Shown here: piece after piece, positions 46,403 through 55,152 of the stretch
Layout: the number at the start of each line of letters is the position of its first letter
Numbering within the stretch: the stretch's first letter is position 1
DNA from: Bacillota bacterium
GTDB taxonomy: Bacteria; Bacillota; Clostridia; Lachnospirales; Lachnospiraceae
NCBI GenBank assembly: GCA_023415655.1
Contig: JAEZKD010000195.1
Coordinates: 1-64,000, forward strand
Direction of reading: 5' to 3'
DNA length: 64,000 nucleotides
Translations under genes and position numbers: made by a program
The notes under the pieces: model-generated
What the model was told of the DNA's origin: nothing
The model's database searches: none
The model's input: only the letters and a program-made list of their open reading frames with translations

Positions 46403-48754
46403 CTATCTTTTCTGTAAGACATATTGCTCCCCTGGTTTTCCTTCAAAGCTTATAAGGTTGCTTTTTAAGATTTTCCTGGAAATCTCCTTCTCCTTACAGG
46501 TTATGGTATAATTCGAGATGTCTTTATATGTAATCTTCACCGTTCTCTCTTCCTTTTGGTTCCCAGAACTAGTTTTGTACTCTTTTACGTCAATAATTGC
46601 CCTAGTAAGTGTTTGATCCTTCCACTCCATTGAAACCTCATAATTTCCTCTCGCACATATTCCTCGAATATGCCCATCACCCCAATGCTCTGGAAGTGCT
46701 GGGAGCAGATTTATGACACCTTCATGACTTTGAAGCAGCATTTCCGTAATTCCTGCCGTAGCTCCCAAATTACCATCAATCTGAAATGGTGGATGTGCAT
46801 CAAACAGATTCGGATAAGTTGACTTAGAAAGGATGTTTTGTACATATTGGCTAGCATTCTCAGCATCCTGAAGGCGAGCCCACATATTAATGATCCACGC
46901 ACAGCTCCATCCAGTATGACCACCGCCGTTGGTCAGTCTTCGCTCCAACGTCTTTCTTGCTGCAACAGCTAGTTCAGGAGTACTATCAATGGATATTTCT
47001 CCAGCAGGATGTAAGGAAAATAGATGCGAGATATGACGATGCCCAATCTCGATTTCCTCATATTCTTCAGGCCATTCCAAAATCGTACCGTTACTTCCAA
47101 TCGAAAGCTTCGGAAGCTGTTGTTGCATTTTCTCAAGCTTTCTAGTGAATTCATCCTCCAAATGAAGGATACGTGCAGCTTTGATCGTAGCTCCAAAGAG
47201 ACTTCGCAACATCGAATTATCCATCGTTGGACCCGCACATATCGATGTCTGATATCCTTCTGGGGTTTTATACACATTTTCAGGGGATAAGCTAGGGCAA
47301 GTGACCAATCTTCCTTTGCTATCCTGAATCAGAAAATCTTCAAAGAACTCCGAAGCTTCTTTTAAGGTAGAATAAGCTTTCTGTAAGAACTCAATATCCT
47401 TCGTATACTCATACCGCTCCCATAAATGTAAGCATAGCCAAGCTGCTCCCATCGGCCAGTAGGTTGCAGATGGCCAAAAATCTTGGGGCGAGGTATCTCC
47501 CCAAATATTTGTATTGTGATGAGCCATGAACCCTTTACAGTCATACATCTCCCTTGCCATGATACGACCTTTTTCTTTCATCTTCTCAATCAAGCGAAAG
47601 AGTGGATCATGACACTCTGACAGATTGCATTGCTCAGCAATCCAGTAATTCATCTCGGTATTGATATTAATCGTATAACGACCTCCCCAAGGAGCAACCA
47701 TCAAATCATTCCAGATCCCTTGAAGATTGGCTGGAAGTGCACTCTCCTTCCTGCTGCTAGATATGAGAAGATATCTACCATACTGATAATACAAAGCGAC
47801 CAAAGCATTGTCTATCTCTCCTTCCGACACCCTCATCAAGCGTTCGTCGGTTGGAAGATAATCATAAAGTCGGTCCTCTCCAAGAGAAAGATCCATTCGT
47901 TGAAACAACCTTTGATAATCGCTAATATGATCCTTCTTAATCTCCTCAAACCCTTTACGTTCTGCATTCTTAAGTCGTTCGATACAAGCCTGTTCTGGAT
48001 TCTCTGTATTATAGTTCGTTGCTGCCGTAAAGAAGATTTGAAAGCTGGTAGCATGTTCTAAAACAATCCTACCATCCTCACAGGTTGCAAATCCTTGCTT
48101 TCCCCACCCATTAAAGTTCTGTAGAATCTGCATCATTGCACAATACTGATTCGATGTTTCATCCCCACAGCTCCCCTTCATTACAAGGGATAATGGTAGT
48201 TTTCCTGTCGTCACTTCAAACTGCTTTGGACGATTTAGTAACGCTTCCAAATGTAAAGTCAATCCAACATTGGCTGTCATCGATAGTGCATATACCTGAT
48301 CCACCGCACTAACAAAACTCTCAATTCTATAATTTACTCCACCGATTGTATATCTAACTCGAGATATCGCAGTTTCTAAGTCCAATTCTCTTCGATAGGT
48401 ATGAAATTGCTCTTCTCCATCTCCATAACGCAAATGTAGCTTCATATTACCCAAGGTCTGATAAGAACCCTGATCATTCCCAACATAAACCTCTTTTGCT
48501 AATATATCAGCTACCTCGTGATTACCCTGAAGAATTGCAGTTTGAATCTCTTTTACTTTTCTATAAAGCTGTGGTTTCACTTTAAAATCATCCCCAACAC
48601 TCCAGACGGTTTCCTCATTCATCTGAATTGTCTCATGAAACGGATCCCCATATACCATGGCACCAAGTGATCCATTACCTAAAGGTAGGGCTTCCACCCA
48701 AGCACGTGCTGGCTCATTGTACCATAACTTTAATTTTCCGTTCGTTTGACTCAT
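46403..48754 (-). CDS. GH95 alpha-L-fucosidase
   Basis: This 783-residue protein covers the full GH95 length. It has an N-terminal super-beta-sandwich (LWYNEPARAWVEALPLGNG, QMNEETVWSV), an alpha/alpha barrel with TININTEMNYW carrying the conserved Asn pair, and the barrel end HTGWSCAWIINMWARL plus IDGNLGATAGITEML. No signal peptide is present, so it probably acts in the cytosol on imported fucosyl or L-galactosyl oligosaccharides from mucin or plant xyloglucan. GGAG precedes the ATG. No transporter or fucose catabolic genes adjoin it. It is intact inside an otherwise decaying region. Confidence 0.93.
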   Translation of the reverse strand: MSQTNGKLKLWYNEPARAWVEALPLGNGSLGAMVYGDPFHETIQMNEETVWSVGDDFKVKPQLYRKVKEIQTAILQGNHEVADILAKEVYVGNDQGSYQTLGNMKLHLRYGDGEEQFHTYRRELDLETAISRVRYTIGGVNYRIESFVSAVDQVYALSMTANVGLTLHLEALLNRPKQFEVTTGKLPLSLVMKGSCGDETSNQYCAMMQILQNFNGWGKQGFATCEDGRIVLEHATSFQIFFTAATNYNTENPEQACIERLKNAERKGFEEIKKDHISDYQRLFQRMDLSLGEDRLYDYLPTDERLMRVSEGEIDNALVALYYQYGRYLLISSSRKESALPANLQGIWNDLMVAPWGGRYTININTEMNYWIAEQCNLSECHDPLFRLIEKMKEKGRIMAREMYDCKGFMAHHNTNIWGDTSPQDFWPSATYWPMGAAWLCLHLWERYEYTKDIEFLQKAYSTLKEASEFFEDFLIQDSKGRLVTCPSLSPENVYKTPEGYQTSICAGPTMDNSMLRSLFGATIKAARILHLEDEFTRKLEKMQQQLPKLSIGSNGTILEWPEEYEEIEIGHRHISHLFSLHPAGEISIDSTPELAVAARKTLERRLTNGGGHTGWSCAWIINMWARLQDAENASQYVQNILSKSTYPNLFDAHPPFQIDGNLGATAGITEMLLQSHEGVINLLPALPEHWGDGHIRGICARGNYEVSMEWKDQTLTRAIIDVKEYKTSSGNQKEERTVKITYKDISNYTITCKEKEISRKILKSNLISFEGKPGEQYVLQKR

Positions 48755-48962
48755 GAATTCTCTCCTTTTTCTGTAGGAAAATATGTACTAGATTCTATTT
48801 TAAGAACACTTACCATCGACCTTGTTCATTACGACTATTATCTCTTAAATGAATTGTATCACAAATTACTCCAGTTGGAAATTAATATAAGATTTCTACA
48901 CTTACTTTAGCAAATCCTATATTCTAAAACTCAATCTATATCTACGTTGCAAGCGTTCCTTG
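48755..48962. other. Upstream region of the GH95 gene
   Basis: AT-rich and non-coding. A possible -10 (TACAAT, around 48855) has no convincing -35. A half-palindrome around TGCAAGCG (48952-48959) resembles LacI-family operators but is incomplete. Confidence 0.35.
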
Positions 48963-49014
48963 AAAAAATAGAAAAGGGCAAAGAGAAAGGTATATTTAGC
49001 CTCTCCCTTTACCC
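48963..49014 (-). terminator. Terminator after the interrupted lipoprotein gene
   Basis: On the minus strand GGGTAAAGGGAGAGG pairs with CCTTTCTCTTTGCCC (two mismatches) and TTTTCTATTTTTT follows. A similar hairpin lies after the Cys-rich protein at 51690-51740. Confidence 0.7.
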
Positions 49015-49083
49015 ACTTATGACGAACTCTTACTTCTTGGTAAGACAACATTTTGCGAATATACCGAGATAATTTTATTTTGT

Positions 49084-49623
49084 CTACTCTGGAAATTTAC
49101 CTTCAAGAAGCATATTGGTCAAAGAAAGTATTTGCTTAGTATCTGGTGTTGTATCATATCCCTTCATAAATACGGAGCTAGATGTTTCAGATGAATCCAT
49201 TCGCATACCAATACTAAAACCAGGTTCTAACTTTTGCTTGCTCTAATCAATATATGGGCCTTCAATATCATAGCATGATAGTATTTCTCGAAAGGAGTAT
49301 AACGCATCGTTATAACCAATAAGTACAATTGGCATCTCACTTTCTGCCTCTTTTTGAATCCAATCTAAGTCCAACAAATCGATAGTATCCTTATCAACCC
49401 AAATAGCAGTATTCTTAGAAACCAACTTTTTCATTTCTTTCAAGTCTGACACACAAGTTACTTCGGGATATTTACTAAGATCTTCTTTTGTAAGCTGTCC
49501 TCCATCTTTCGGTACTAGATAGATAGCCTTCGCTGTATTTTCTTTGTTTTTTGAACAACCAATTAGGCTTACCATAGTAAGTATTAAGATACAAAAAAGA
49601 TTGAATTTCAGATATTTCTTCAT
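49084..49623 (-). pseudogene. Lipoprotein gene interrupted by an in-frame TAG
   Basis: The frame starts with a lipoprotein signal (LIGC, Cys23) and runs 126 codons to a TAG at 49243-49245. Directly after that stop the same frame stays open for 52 more codons (starting SKQKLEPGFSIGMRMDSSET), ending at TAG 49084-49086 just before the terminator. The continuation has ordinary composition, so the original protein was probably about 179 residues. The family is not recognised. It may still give a truncated lipoprotein. Confidence 0.7.
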
Positions 49624-49868
49624 TAACTCCCCCCAATATCAAAAGATTACATTACCATCTAATAACTGAGACCTTGTAGTCCCTTTTCAGTATGTTCATA
49701 AACGGCGTCCTACTTCATTCTACCTTTAAGATTGCTTCAACAAGATTAACAATTTAATAGATTCCATGAGCTGCAGATGAAACCTTGAACAATTTTATTA
49801 AACAATACACCTTTTATACCATTATATACCATATTGATTTACATATCAAAGCTGAAATATAATTACAG

Positions 49869-49906
49869 AAAAAATACACCCACCTTTTAGAGAAGATGAG
49901 TGTATT
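49869..49906 (-). terminator. Terminator after the YdjM/DUF457-like gene
   Basis: On the minus strand AATACACTCATCTT pairs with AAGGTGGGTGTATT (with wobble) and is followed by five to six Ts, 20 bases after the stop. Confidence 0.75.
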
Positions 49907-49925
49907 AATATGTTTTATTAATCAG

Positions 49926-50324
49926 TCAAAGCAATTTTATCTTTCTTTTACAAAATGGATATAAGAATGCAACTCCATTTGAATTCGGTGTTAATAAGTC
50001 TAGCAAGATATGGCTTAACATACCAATTCCAATACCAATTCCAAGCATGATATGAAACATGGTTCCAACAATGCTAATTAACAATGAAAATAATAAACTA
50101 TGTGTTAATGTTCGGTGACCTACGGTTTCCAAAAGAAAGGTAGAGATTGGCTGTATTGCATATCCTAAAAATGAATTTGGATGATCAATATCTGGAATAA
50201 GTCCACCGATTGCCGCACCACAAATAATATTGAATGGATTTGTACTTATTCCTATCTGATTGCACAAATAAATAATTCCACATCCTGAGAGAATAGCTCC
50301 AGTCAAATGAGCCCTATATTTCAC
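49926..50324 (-). CDS. Membrane-bound metal-dependent hydrolase-like protein (YdjM/DUF457)
   Basis: This 132-residue protein contains GGLIPDIDHPNS and GHRTLTHSL plus MLSHILLDLLTPNSNGVAF, the His/Asp-rich motifs of the DUF457/YdjM family, with three to four hydrophobic segments. The family is induced by DNA damage in E. coli and is thought to act on lipids, but the substrate is unknown. I chose GTG at 50324 because GGAGGTGAT stands just upstream. The frame extends to 50387 but without a ribosome site. Confidence 0.85.
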   Translation of the reverse strand: MKYRAHLTGAILSGCGIIYLCNQIGISTNPFNIICGAAIGGLIPDIDHPNSFLGYAIQPISTFLLETVGHRTLTHSLLFSLLISIVGTMFHIMLGIGIGIGMLSHILLDLLTPNSNGVAFLYPFCKRKIKLL

Positions 50325-50472
50325 CTCAATCACCTCCACATAAATGATATCCTCATTATGTGTTAGATGTGTTTTTCTATTCACCAAATTTTACCCCATC
50401 ATTAAATTGATAGACCGGATAAATATAAGAATTAATGGTACCTTTTTCTTCATTTATCCCCCCATCTTACAC

Positions 50473-51240
50473 TTATCCCTCTTTCCTAACATAATGAACC
50501 ACTGAAAATACCATCATTAAAACCATATGAATAATTAAATAAACAATTGCTGTAGTCAATCCAATCTGATCTGCAACTACACCCACGATCTGAGGGGTGA
50601 TGATTCCCCCTAATGCGGAAATTGCTAGAAGCATCGCCATTCCCGAAGTAGATCCATTCAAAATTGATCCTGCACTTGAAATACACATTGGATAAATCCC
50701 CGCGCAGAAAAATCCAAGCCCAACTATAGCTACCGTTATCACAGAAAGCTCCTTAGTTGAGATGTCCAATTAAGACCTAAGTTCATCAAGATTGAAGTAA
50801 GAAGCGGAGCAACAAAAGTCCCAATCACAAAGACAATGGAAAGTTCAAACACATACCTTGATTTTCCTACGGCCTGATTTTCTGCACTAGAATATACATA
50901 GATACTTATTGTCCCCCTCGCTATTCCTATCATCATCACAATGACATACAAAAACGTTACAGATTGTAAATAATTAAGTGCCAGAAAACAAAGCGGAGTT
51001 AATCCAGAAAAGATAAGGACAATTTTCTTTGGTCCTAAGATAGGAAATAGCATTGAGTTGATTGGACTTGCAATAAAATTACTGATAGAAAATAACGATA
51101 GCATCCCCCTGCTAAGGTATAGTTCATATCTAATTGTTGCATCAGATATGGTAAAAGAACTCCGATTTCTAATGCTATCATTCCAATGATAAAGCTTGCA
51201 TACAAACAGGGAAAAAATTAAATACTGGTTTCTGTTTCAT
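50473..51240 (-). pseudogene. MFS transporter pseudogene
   Basis: Three overlapping minus frames together spell a major facilitator protein: YASFIIGMIALEIGVLLPYL, then FPILGPKKIVLIFSGLTPL and FVIGTFVAPLLTSIL, then LGGIITPQIVGVVADQIGLT. Frame changes occur at a T-run near 51210, at a G-run near 51110, and near 50760, where the last part begins. The sum (about 255 codons) is shorter than the usual 390, so a central part is deleted as well. Substrate unknown. Confidence 0.8.
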
Positions 51241-51398
51241 GTGGTAGTTCCTCCCTTACGCATTAATTAATTACTTTAAGATTGTGCAGATTCTTATCAT
51301 CCAAATTTTCTTATTTGACATTTTAATTTTCAATTGAATATTATTTTCTTTAAATGTTTATTCTCATAATTATATCTATTTATAGAAAAGAAGTTACT

Positions 51399-51685
51399 AT
51401 AAGCTCCCTACACCCTCAATGCATAATAATTCTTCGCCACCTCCCGAATCACCTTCTTTAACTTTAAGTCAATCAAAAGACGATTCGATAATGGCCGCAT
51501 TTGCAAGGGTTCATTGCAGCAACAAGCATCAGGTTGGCATGGTATTCATAACACCCATTCAACCAATTTATCATAATGCGACGTTCCTCCAAGGGTTGTC
51601 GCAATAATTCTATTGTTCTCATATCAAACTCGGGAAGCTCATCTAAGAATAGCACACCCGTCAGGTTGGGAAGTTCATACAAAAT
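51399..51685 (-). pseudogene. dprA/yifB mosaic relic B
   Basis: On the minus strand three pieces follow each other: a short dprA-like piece (ILYELPNLT, compare ALYVKGKLPDLT); a yifB piece of about 180 bases (VLFLDELPEFDMRT through AAMNPCKCG, the Walker B and Cys region); and the dprA 3' end (51399-51479, matching 56452-56532). The middle piece still forms an open frame of 69 codons (51473-51682) but has no ribosome site. All parts are diverged from the intact genes at 56459-59111. Confidence 0.85.
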
Positions 51686-51689
51686 GGCA

Positions 51690-51740
51690 AAACAAAAGAG
51701 GATAAAGAGAAAGGTATGAAAAATTTTACCCCCTCTTTAC
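51690..51740 (-). terminator. Probable terminator after the Cys-rich repeat protein
   Basis: On the minus strand GGGTAAAGAGGGGGTA pairs imperfectly with TACCTTTCTCTTTATCC and is followed by TCTTTTGTTTTG. Confidence 0.5.
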
Positions 51741-51776
51741 CCCCTTGTGGTTAATCCGGGGTAAATCTATTATATA

Positions 51777-52907
51777 TTAATATATTACTGGTTTAACAGA
51801 CTGAGTCGATGAGAATGGACCACTTAGGCCACAGGCTCCACAATTAAGTCTGTTACTACCCAAATAATGGCTTCCTGTTTCATTACTTGAACAACCAGCT
51901 CTCGTACAATTACGTTTATGATAAGATCCATTAACAGCTGACCATGAACCGTAACTATGGCCTAATGGACTTCCTGTTGTTGCTGAACATATGCTACATT
52001 TTTTTGCTGTGGTACAAGTCGCTGCTATTGTATAGCTATGTGTCACACTGCGCGAAGCTCCACATACATTACAAGATGCATCGCAAGTATTTGAATATGT
52101 ATGTGATGTGCTTCGTGTCGCTCCGCATACATTACAAGATGTATCACATTTATTTGAATATGTATGTGATGTACTTCGTGTCGCTCCACATTCATCACAG
52201 GAACTATCACAAGCATTTGAGTACGTATGTGATGTACTTCGTGTCGCTCCGCATACATTACAAGATGTATCACATTTATTTGAGTATGTATGTGATATAC
52301 TTCGTGTCGCTCCGCATACATTACAAGATGTATCACAATTATTTAAGTATGTATGTGATGTACTTCGTGTCGCTCCGCATACATTACAAGATGTATCACA
52401 ATTATTTGAATATGTATGTGAGGTACTTCGTGTCGATCCACATTCATTACAAGATGTATCACAATTATTTGAATATGCATGTGAGGTACTTCGTGTCGCT
52501 CCACATTCATTACAAGATGTATCACAATTATTTGAATATGTATGTGAGGTACTTCGTGTCGCTCCACAATTATTATTACAAGAAGTATCGCAATTATTTG
52601 AATATGTATGTCCAATCTTACTTGTATATTCTGTATTACAACGTGTACATATTTTACCATAAGTACATGTAGCTGTTCCTCCGGTATGAGCATTTAGAAA
52701 GGTATTTTTATAATGCCAACAATCTTGACATATTTGAACCCATGTCCCACCTATACAGTTAGTTCCAGTAGCATCAAATTTACCTGGAAGAAAATTGTGA
52801 TAATCTACTTGAGAAAATCCACATTTACAGTATTTATAGTGCTTTATATCATCATCAGACTTTTCTGTCCAGTTGCCCATCTTATGAGATTCTTCACCTG
52901 ATTCCAT
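51777..52907 (-). CDS. C-terminal part of a frameshifted Cys-rich repeat protein
   Basis: This 376-codon frame carries several CxxC pairs near its start, nine tandem 21-residue repeats (residues 100-289) of the form HTYSNxCDTSCNxCGATRSTS, then two more zinc-ribbon-like segments. Such repeats occur in surface proteins of gut and soil Clostridia, and each could bind zinc or cross-link. The first ATG (52907) has no ribosome site, and the same frame is open upstream to about 52958, where the previous frame ends. It is therefore best read as the C-terminal half of the gene starting near 53990, displaced by one extra C in the run at 52951-52953. Confidence 0.7.
   Translation of the reverse strand: MESGEESHKMGNWTEKSDDDIKHYKYCKCGFSQVDYHNFLPGKFDATGTNCIGGTWVQICQDCWHYKNTFLNAHTGGTATCTYGKICTRCNTEYTSKIGHTYSNNCDTSCNNNCGATRSTSHTYSNNCDTSCNECGATRSTSHAYSNNCDTSCNECGSTRSTSHTYSNNCDTSCNVCGATRSTSHTYLNNCDTSCNVCGATRSISHTYSNKCDTSCNVCGATRSTSHTYSNACDSSCDECGATRSTSHTYSNKCDTSCNVCGATRSTSHTYSNTCDASCNVCGASRSVTHSYTIAATCTTAKKCSICSATTGSPLGHSYGSWSAVNGSYHKRNCTRAGCSSNETGSHYLGSNRLNCGACGLSGPFSSTQSVKPVIY
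52041..52610 (-). repeat. Nine tandem 63-bp coding repeats
   Basis: The unit encodes HTYSNxCDTSCNxCGATRSTS. Eight units are 63 bp and the first is 66 bp. Copies differ by point changes mostly at the variable residues, suggesting expansion plus selection on the Cys pattern. Confidence 0.85.
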
Positions 52908-52944
52908 TTTGCAATAGGTACATACTTTCTTATGTTCACTATCA

Positions 52945-53964
52945 TCAAACTGGGTGAGCTACTCCACATATATTACACGACTCGCTACAAGGATACGTAT
53001 ATTCATGCTGGTTTATATGTACTTGATAATAATAGGTTTCAATAGCCTGCTTAATCATATCAGCATAGCTTCTAGCCGATGTAGCGTCACACACTAATTC
53101 TGTTGATTCATTACCAAGAGAATCATACAATGTTCTATAACGTACTTCCTTCAATAGAAATTTTTCTGCATATTCATTGTTAACATATACTATACCATAA
53201 TCATAGTATACATCATCATAGCAATATACATACTGATTACATGCAATTATTAACGAAGCCCCATCATACATTAATAACAAACAGCCTAAGATAAATTCCA
53301 ATGAAATAGCTGGTGTACATAAAAATGCTTGTGAAATCCAAAATGCTGCTATATCTATAGACAATCTTTCTGGTACCTCATATTGTTTTCCAAGTTCTTT
53401 TAGACTTACTACATGTTGATTGTACATTGTTCCGGAAAGTTTCGGAGCAGCATTCCAATTACTGGCAGACGTAATATATACATAATCACTTGGAATTGAG
53501 GTTATGTTATTACTATTTTCATTACTTATCATTTTATTATGTTCTTTTTGAGTAATGGAAATCGATTTACTTACAAAATCAATACCCGACAATTCTTCGC
53601 TTAAGTCTTTACTATTCTGTGATAAAGGTTTCTTAATATAATTTATCGCAAAATCCATGTTGTCATTAGAAATAACCTCACTATTTTGTTCAGTTAATGA
53701 AGGAAACATTGTATCACTTATAATTAAGTTATCATATTCAATGCATGTTATGCCCCCAGTTACCACATCCAATGTAGTCTCACGAGTTAATACTCCATCT
53801 ACATAAGTTTTTATACATTTAGTATCACTTTGATCTAATATCAGATAATTTATTTCCTTATACTCTTCAATAGTTATTAAATAGTTTTTACTTTCATTAT
53901 TATCAATTGAAACTGCTGAAGCGTTAATTTCGTTTATAGATGAATTCATAAAAACTAATAACAC
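52945..53964 (-). CDS. N-terminal part of the secreted Cys-rich repeat protein, frameshifted
   Basis: The 339-codon frame begins inside a hydrophobic stretch. Reading upstream, the frame supplies a full signal-peptide-like sequence (IIKRLVSIFLVLLVFMNSS) whose first codons are ATC ATC at 53994-53989, eight bases after a GGAGG. So the natural start appears to have lost its ATG or to use ATC. The GTG at 53964 would cut the signal peptide. The frame ends at 52945 with CNICGVAHPV. Removing one C from the preceding CCC joins it to the repeat half (AHQFDDSEHKKVCTYC). The function is unknown, probably a secreted or surface protein. Confidence 0.65.
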   Translation of the reverse strand: MLLVFMNSSINEINASAVSIDNNESKNYLITIEEYKEINYLILDQSDTKCIKTYVDGVLTRETTLDVVTGGITCIEYDNLIISDTMFPSLTEQNSEVISNDNMDFAINYIKKPLSQNSKDLSEELSGIDFVSKSISITQKEHNKMISNENSNNITSIPSDYVYITSASNWNAAPKLSGTMYNQHVVSLKELGKQYEVPERLSIDIAAFWISQAFLCTPAISLEFILGCLLLMYDGASLIIACNQYVYCYDDVYYDYGIVYVNNEYAEKFLLKEVRYRTLYDSLGNESTELVCDATSARSYADMIKQAIETYYYQVHINQHEYTYPCSESCNICGVAHPV

Positions 53965-54027
53965 TAAAAATATTGAAACTAATCTTTTGATGATCCCCTT
54001 ACCCTCCTAGATACATATCGATATTCT

Positions 54028-54417
54028 TTAATTCTGTTTCTTTAGAAAATTTAAATATAATAATAAAATAATAAGAATAATAATTAATAATACAGAAAAA
54101 ACTATAAATATAATATTTTCAGAAATTATAAATGAATAAACGAAGATTATTTCCATTATAATCCTACTAATTGCAATAAAATTAAAATACCATTTTAAGA
54201 TTCTTTTATAATTAATATTTACCTTATTTTTTATAACGTATATTGCACTTAGAATGGTAATAGAAATAATAAAATACATAGCATTTGCAATAGAATAATT
54301 ACTTCTTGAGTCAAATAAATCATTAATTGCATTTACTAACAAATATAAACTTACAATTACTATTACTGAATTTCTAATTAATTTATTATCTTGTAACCCG
54401 TTTTCTATATTATTCAC
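54028..54417 (-). CDS. Small membrane protein with about four segments
   Basis: This protein of about 129 residues is Ile/Leu/Asn-rich with four hydrophobic segments (about 15-30, 44-61, 73-95 and 99-122). The only early start is GTG at 54417, preceded by AAAAGAG with almost no spacing, so the start is uncertain. I do not recognise a family. It stands just upstream of the Cys-rich secreted protein (gap of about 35 bases) and may be co-transcribed with it. Confidence 0.5.
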   Translation of the reverse strand: MNNIENGLQDNKLIRNSVIVIVSLYLLVNAINDLFDSRSNYSIANAMYFIISITILSAIYVIKNKVNINYKRILKWYFNFIAISRIIMEIIFVYSFIISENIIFIVFSVLLIIILIILLLYLNFLKKQN

Positions 54418-54770
54418 CTCTTTTCATTTATACTTAATAATATGTTCCAAAAAATAATCCCCCTTCCATGAAAATATCGAAAAAAATCACCTCCAAACGT
54501 ATCTGATTGCAACATAATACAACAATAATATACTATTTTAAACATAAATATATGATATTTTACATTAATCCCCTTTTATTGTAAACTGTCATTGTTACCA
54601 AATTTTTACAATTAACTTTATGTAAAGTGCAGAACTTATTTCCAGTTTCACCTGATTAAAGTCCACTTTGCACGATTAAATTCCACCTTCTTTTCATTAA
54701 TGGATTTTACTCGTGCACTCAAACCGTTATAATACAGATATGGTTTCCTGCCTGTGCGGAAAGAGGATAT
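54418..54770. other. Gap with IS-end-like direct repeats
   Basis: AT-rich and non-coding. GATTAAAGTCCAC (54655-54667) and GATTAAATTCCAC (54677-54689) form a direct repeat just upstream of the transposase fragment and may be part of an IS end. Confidence 0.35.
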
Positions 54771-55152
54771 ATGAAAGATAACCAAAAACATTTAACTTTA
54801 AGTACCGAATTACGATTGAACAAAGCCTGAACGAAGGATAAACCTTTTCTGCTATTGCTATTATACTTGAGAAATCCCCTACTACTATATCAAAAGAAAT
54901 TCGTAAGCATCGTTCTATTAAGCAACACAAAGACAAAAGTAAACTTCCAAGATGCAGTCATGATAATACTTGTAAAATTAAACATTTATGTGGTAACTCT
55001 CCATGTCAACGCTTATGCAGAGATTGTAAGACTTGCAGAAACCTATGTACACTGTACAAACAAAAGGAATATAGAAGGTTACGTAAAGCTCCTTATGTTT
55101 GTAATTCCTGTTCTAGCCTTAGTAGTTGTCCTTACTTTCGATGGACTTATTT
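54771..55152 (+). pseudogene. IS30-type transposase N-terminal fragment
   Basis: On the plus strand the start (ATG 54771 with GAAAGAGGA upstream) reads KHLTLS. After a frame change it continues YRITIEQSLNEG-stop-TFSAIAIILEKSPTTISKEI, followed by a Cys-rich part ending APYVCNSCSSLSSCPYFRW. This is the HTH plus zinc-finger N-terminus of IS30-family transposases common in Lachnospiraceae. The catalytic DDE domain is absent. One frameshift, one in-frame TAA and the truncation make it dead. Its 3' end abuts relic C. Confidence 0.8.

Noticed and set aside
47630..48061. 143-codon plus-strand frame
   Set aside because: Antisense of the well-supported GH95 gene, with no ribosome site or family resemblance.
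48945..48965. Possible catabolite-repression (cre) or LacI-type operator upstream of GH95
   Set aside because: Only one half (TGCAAGCG) fits; the other half has three or more mismatches.
52041..52610. Regular repeats resembling a CRISPR array
   Set aside because: Units are contiguous 63-bp coding repeats without unique spacers, and no cas genes are present.
51944..52672. 242-codon plus-strand frame
   Set aside because: It is the antisense of the Cys-rich 63-bp repeats. A repeat whose length is a multiple of three keeps several frames open. No ribosome site.
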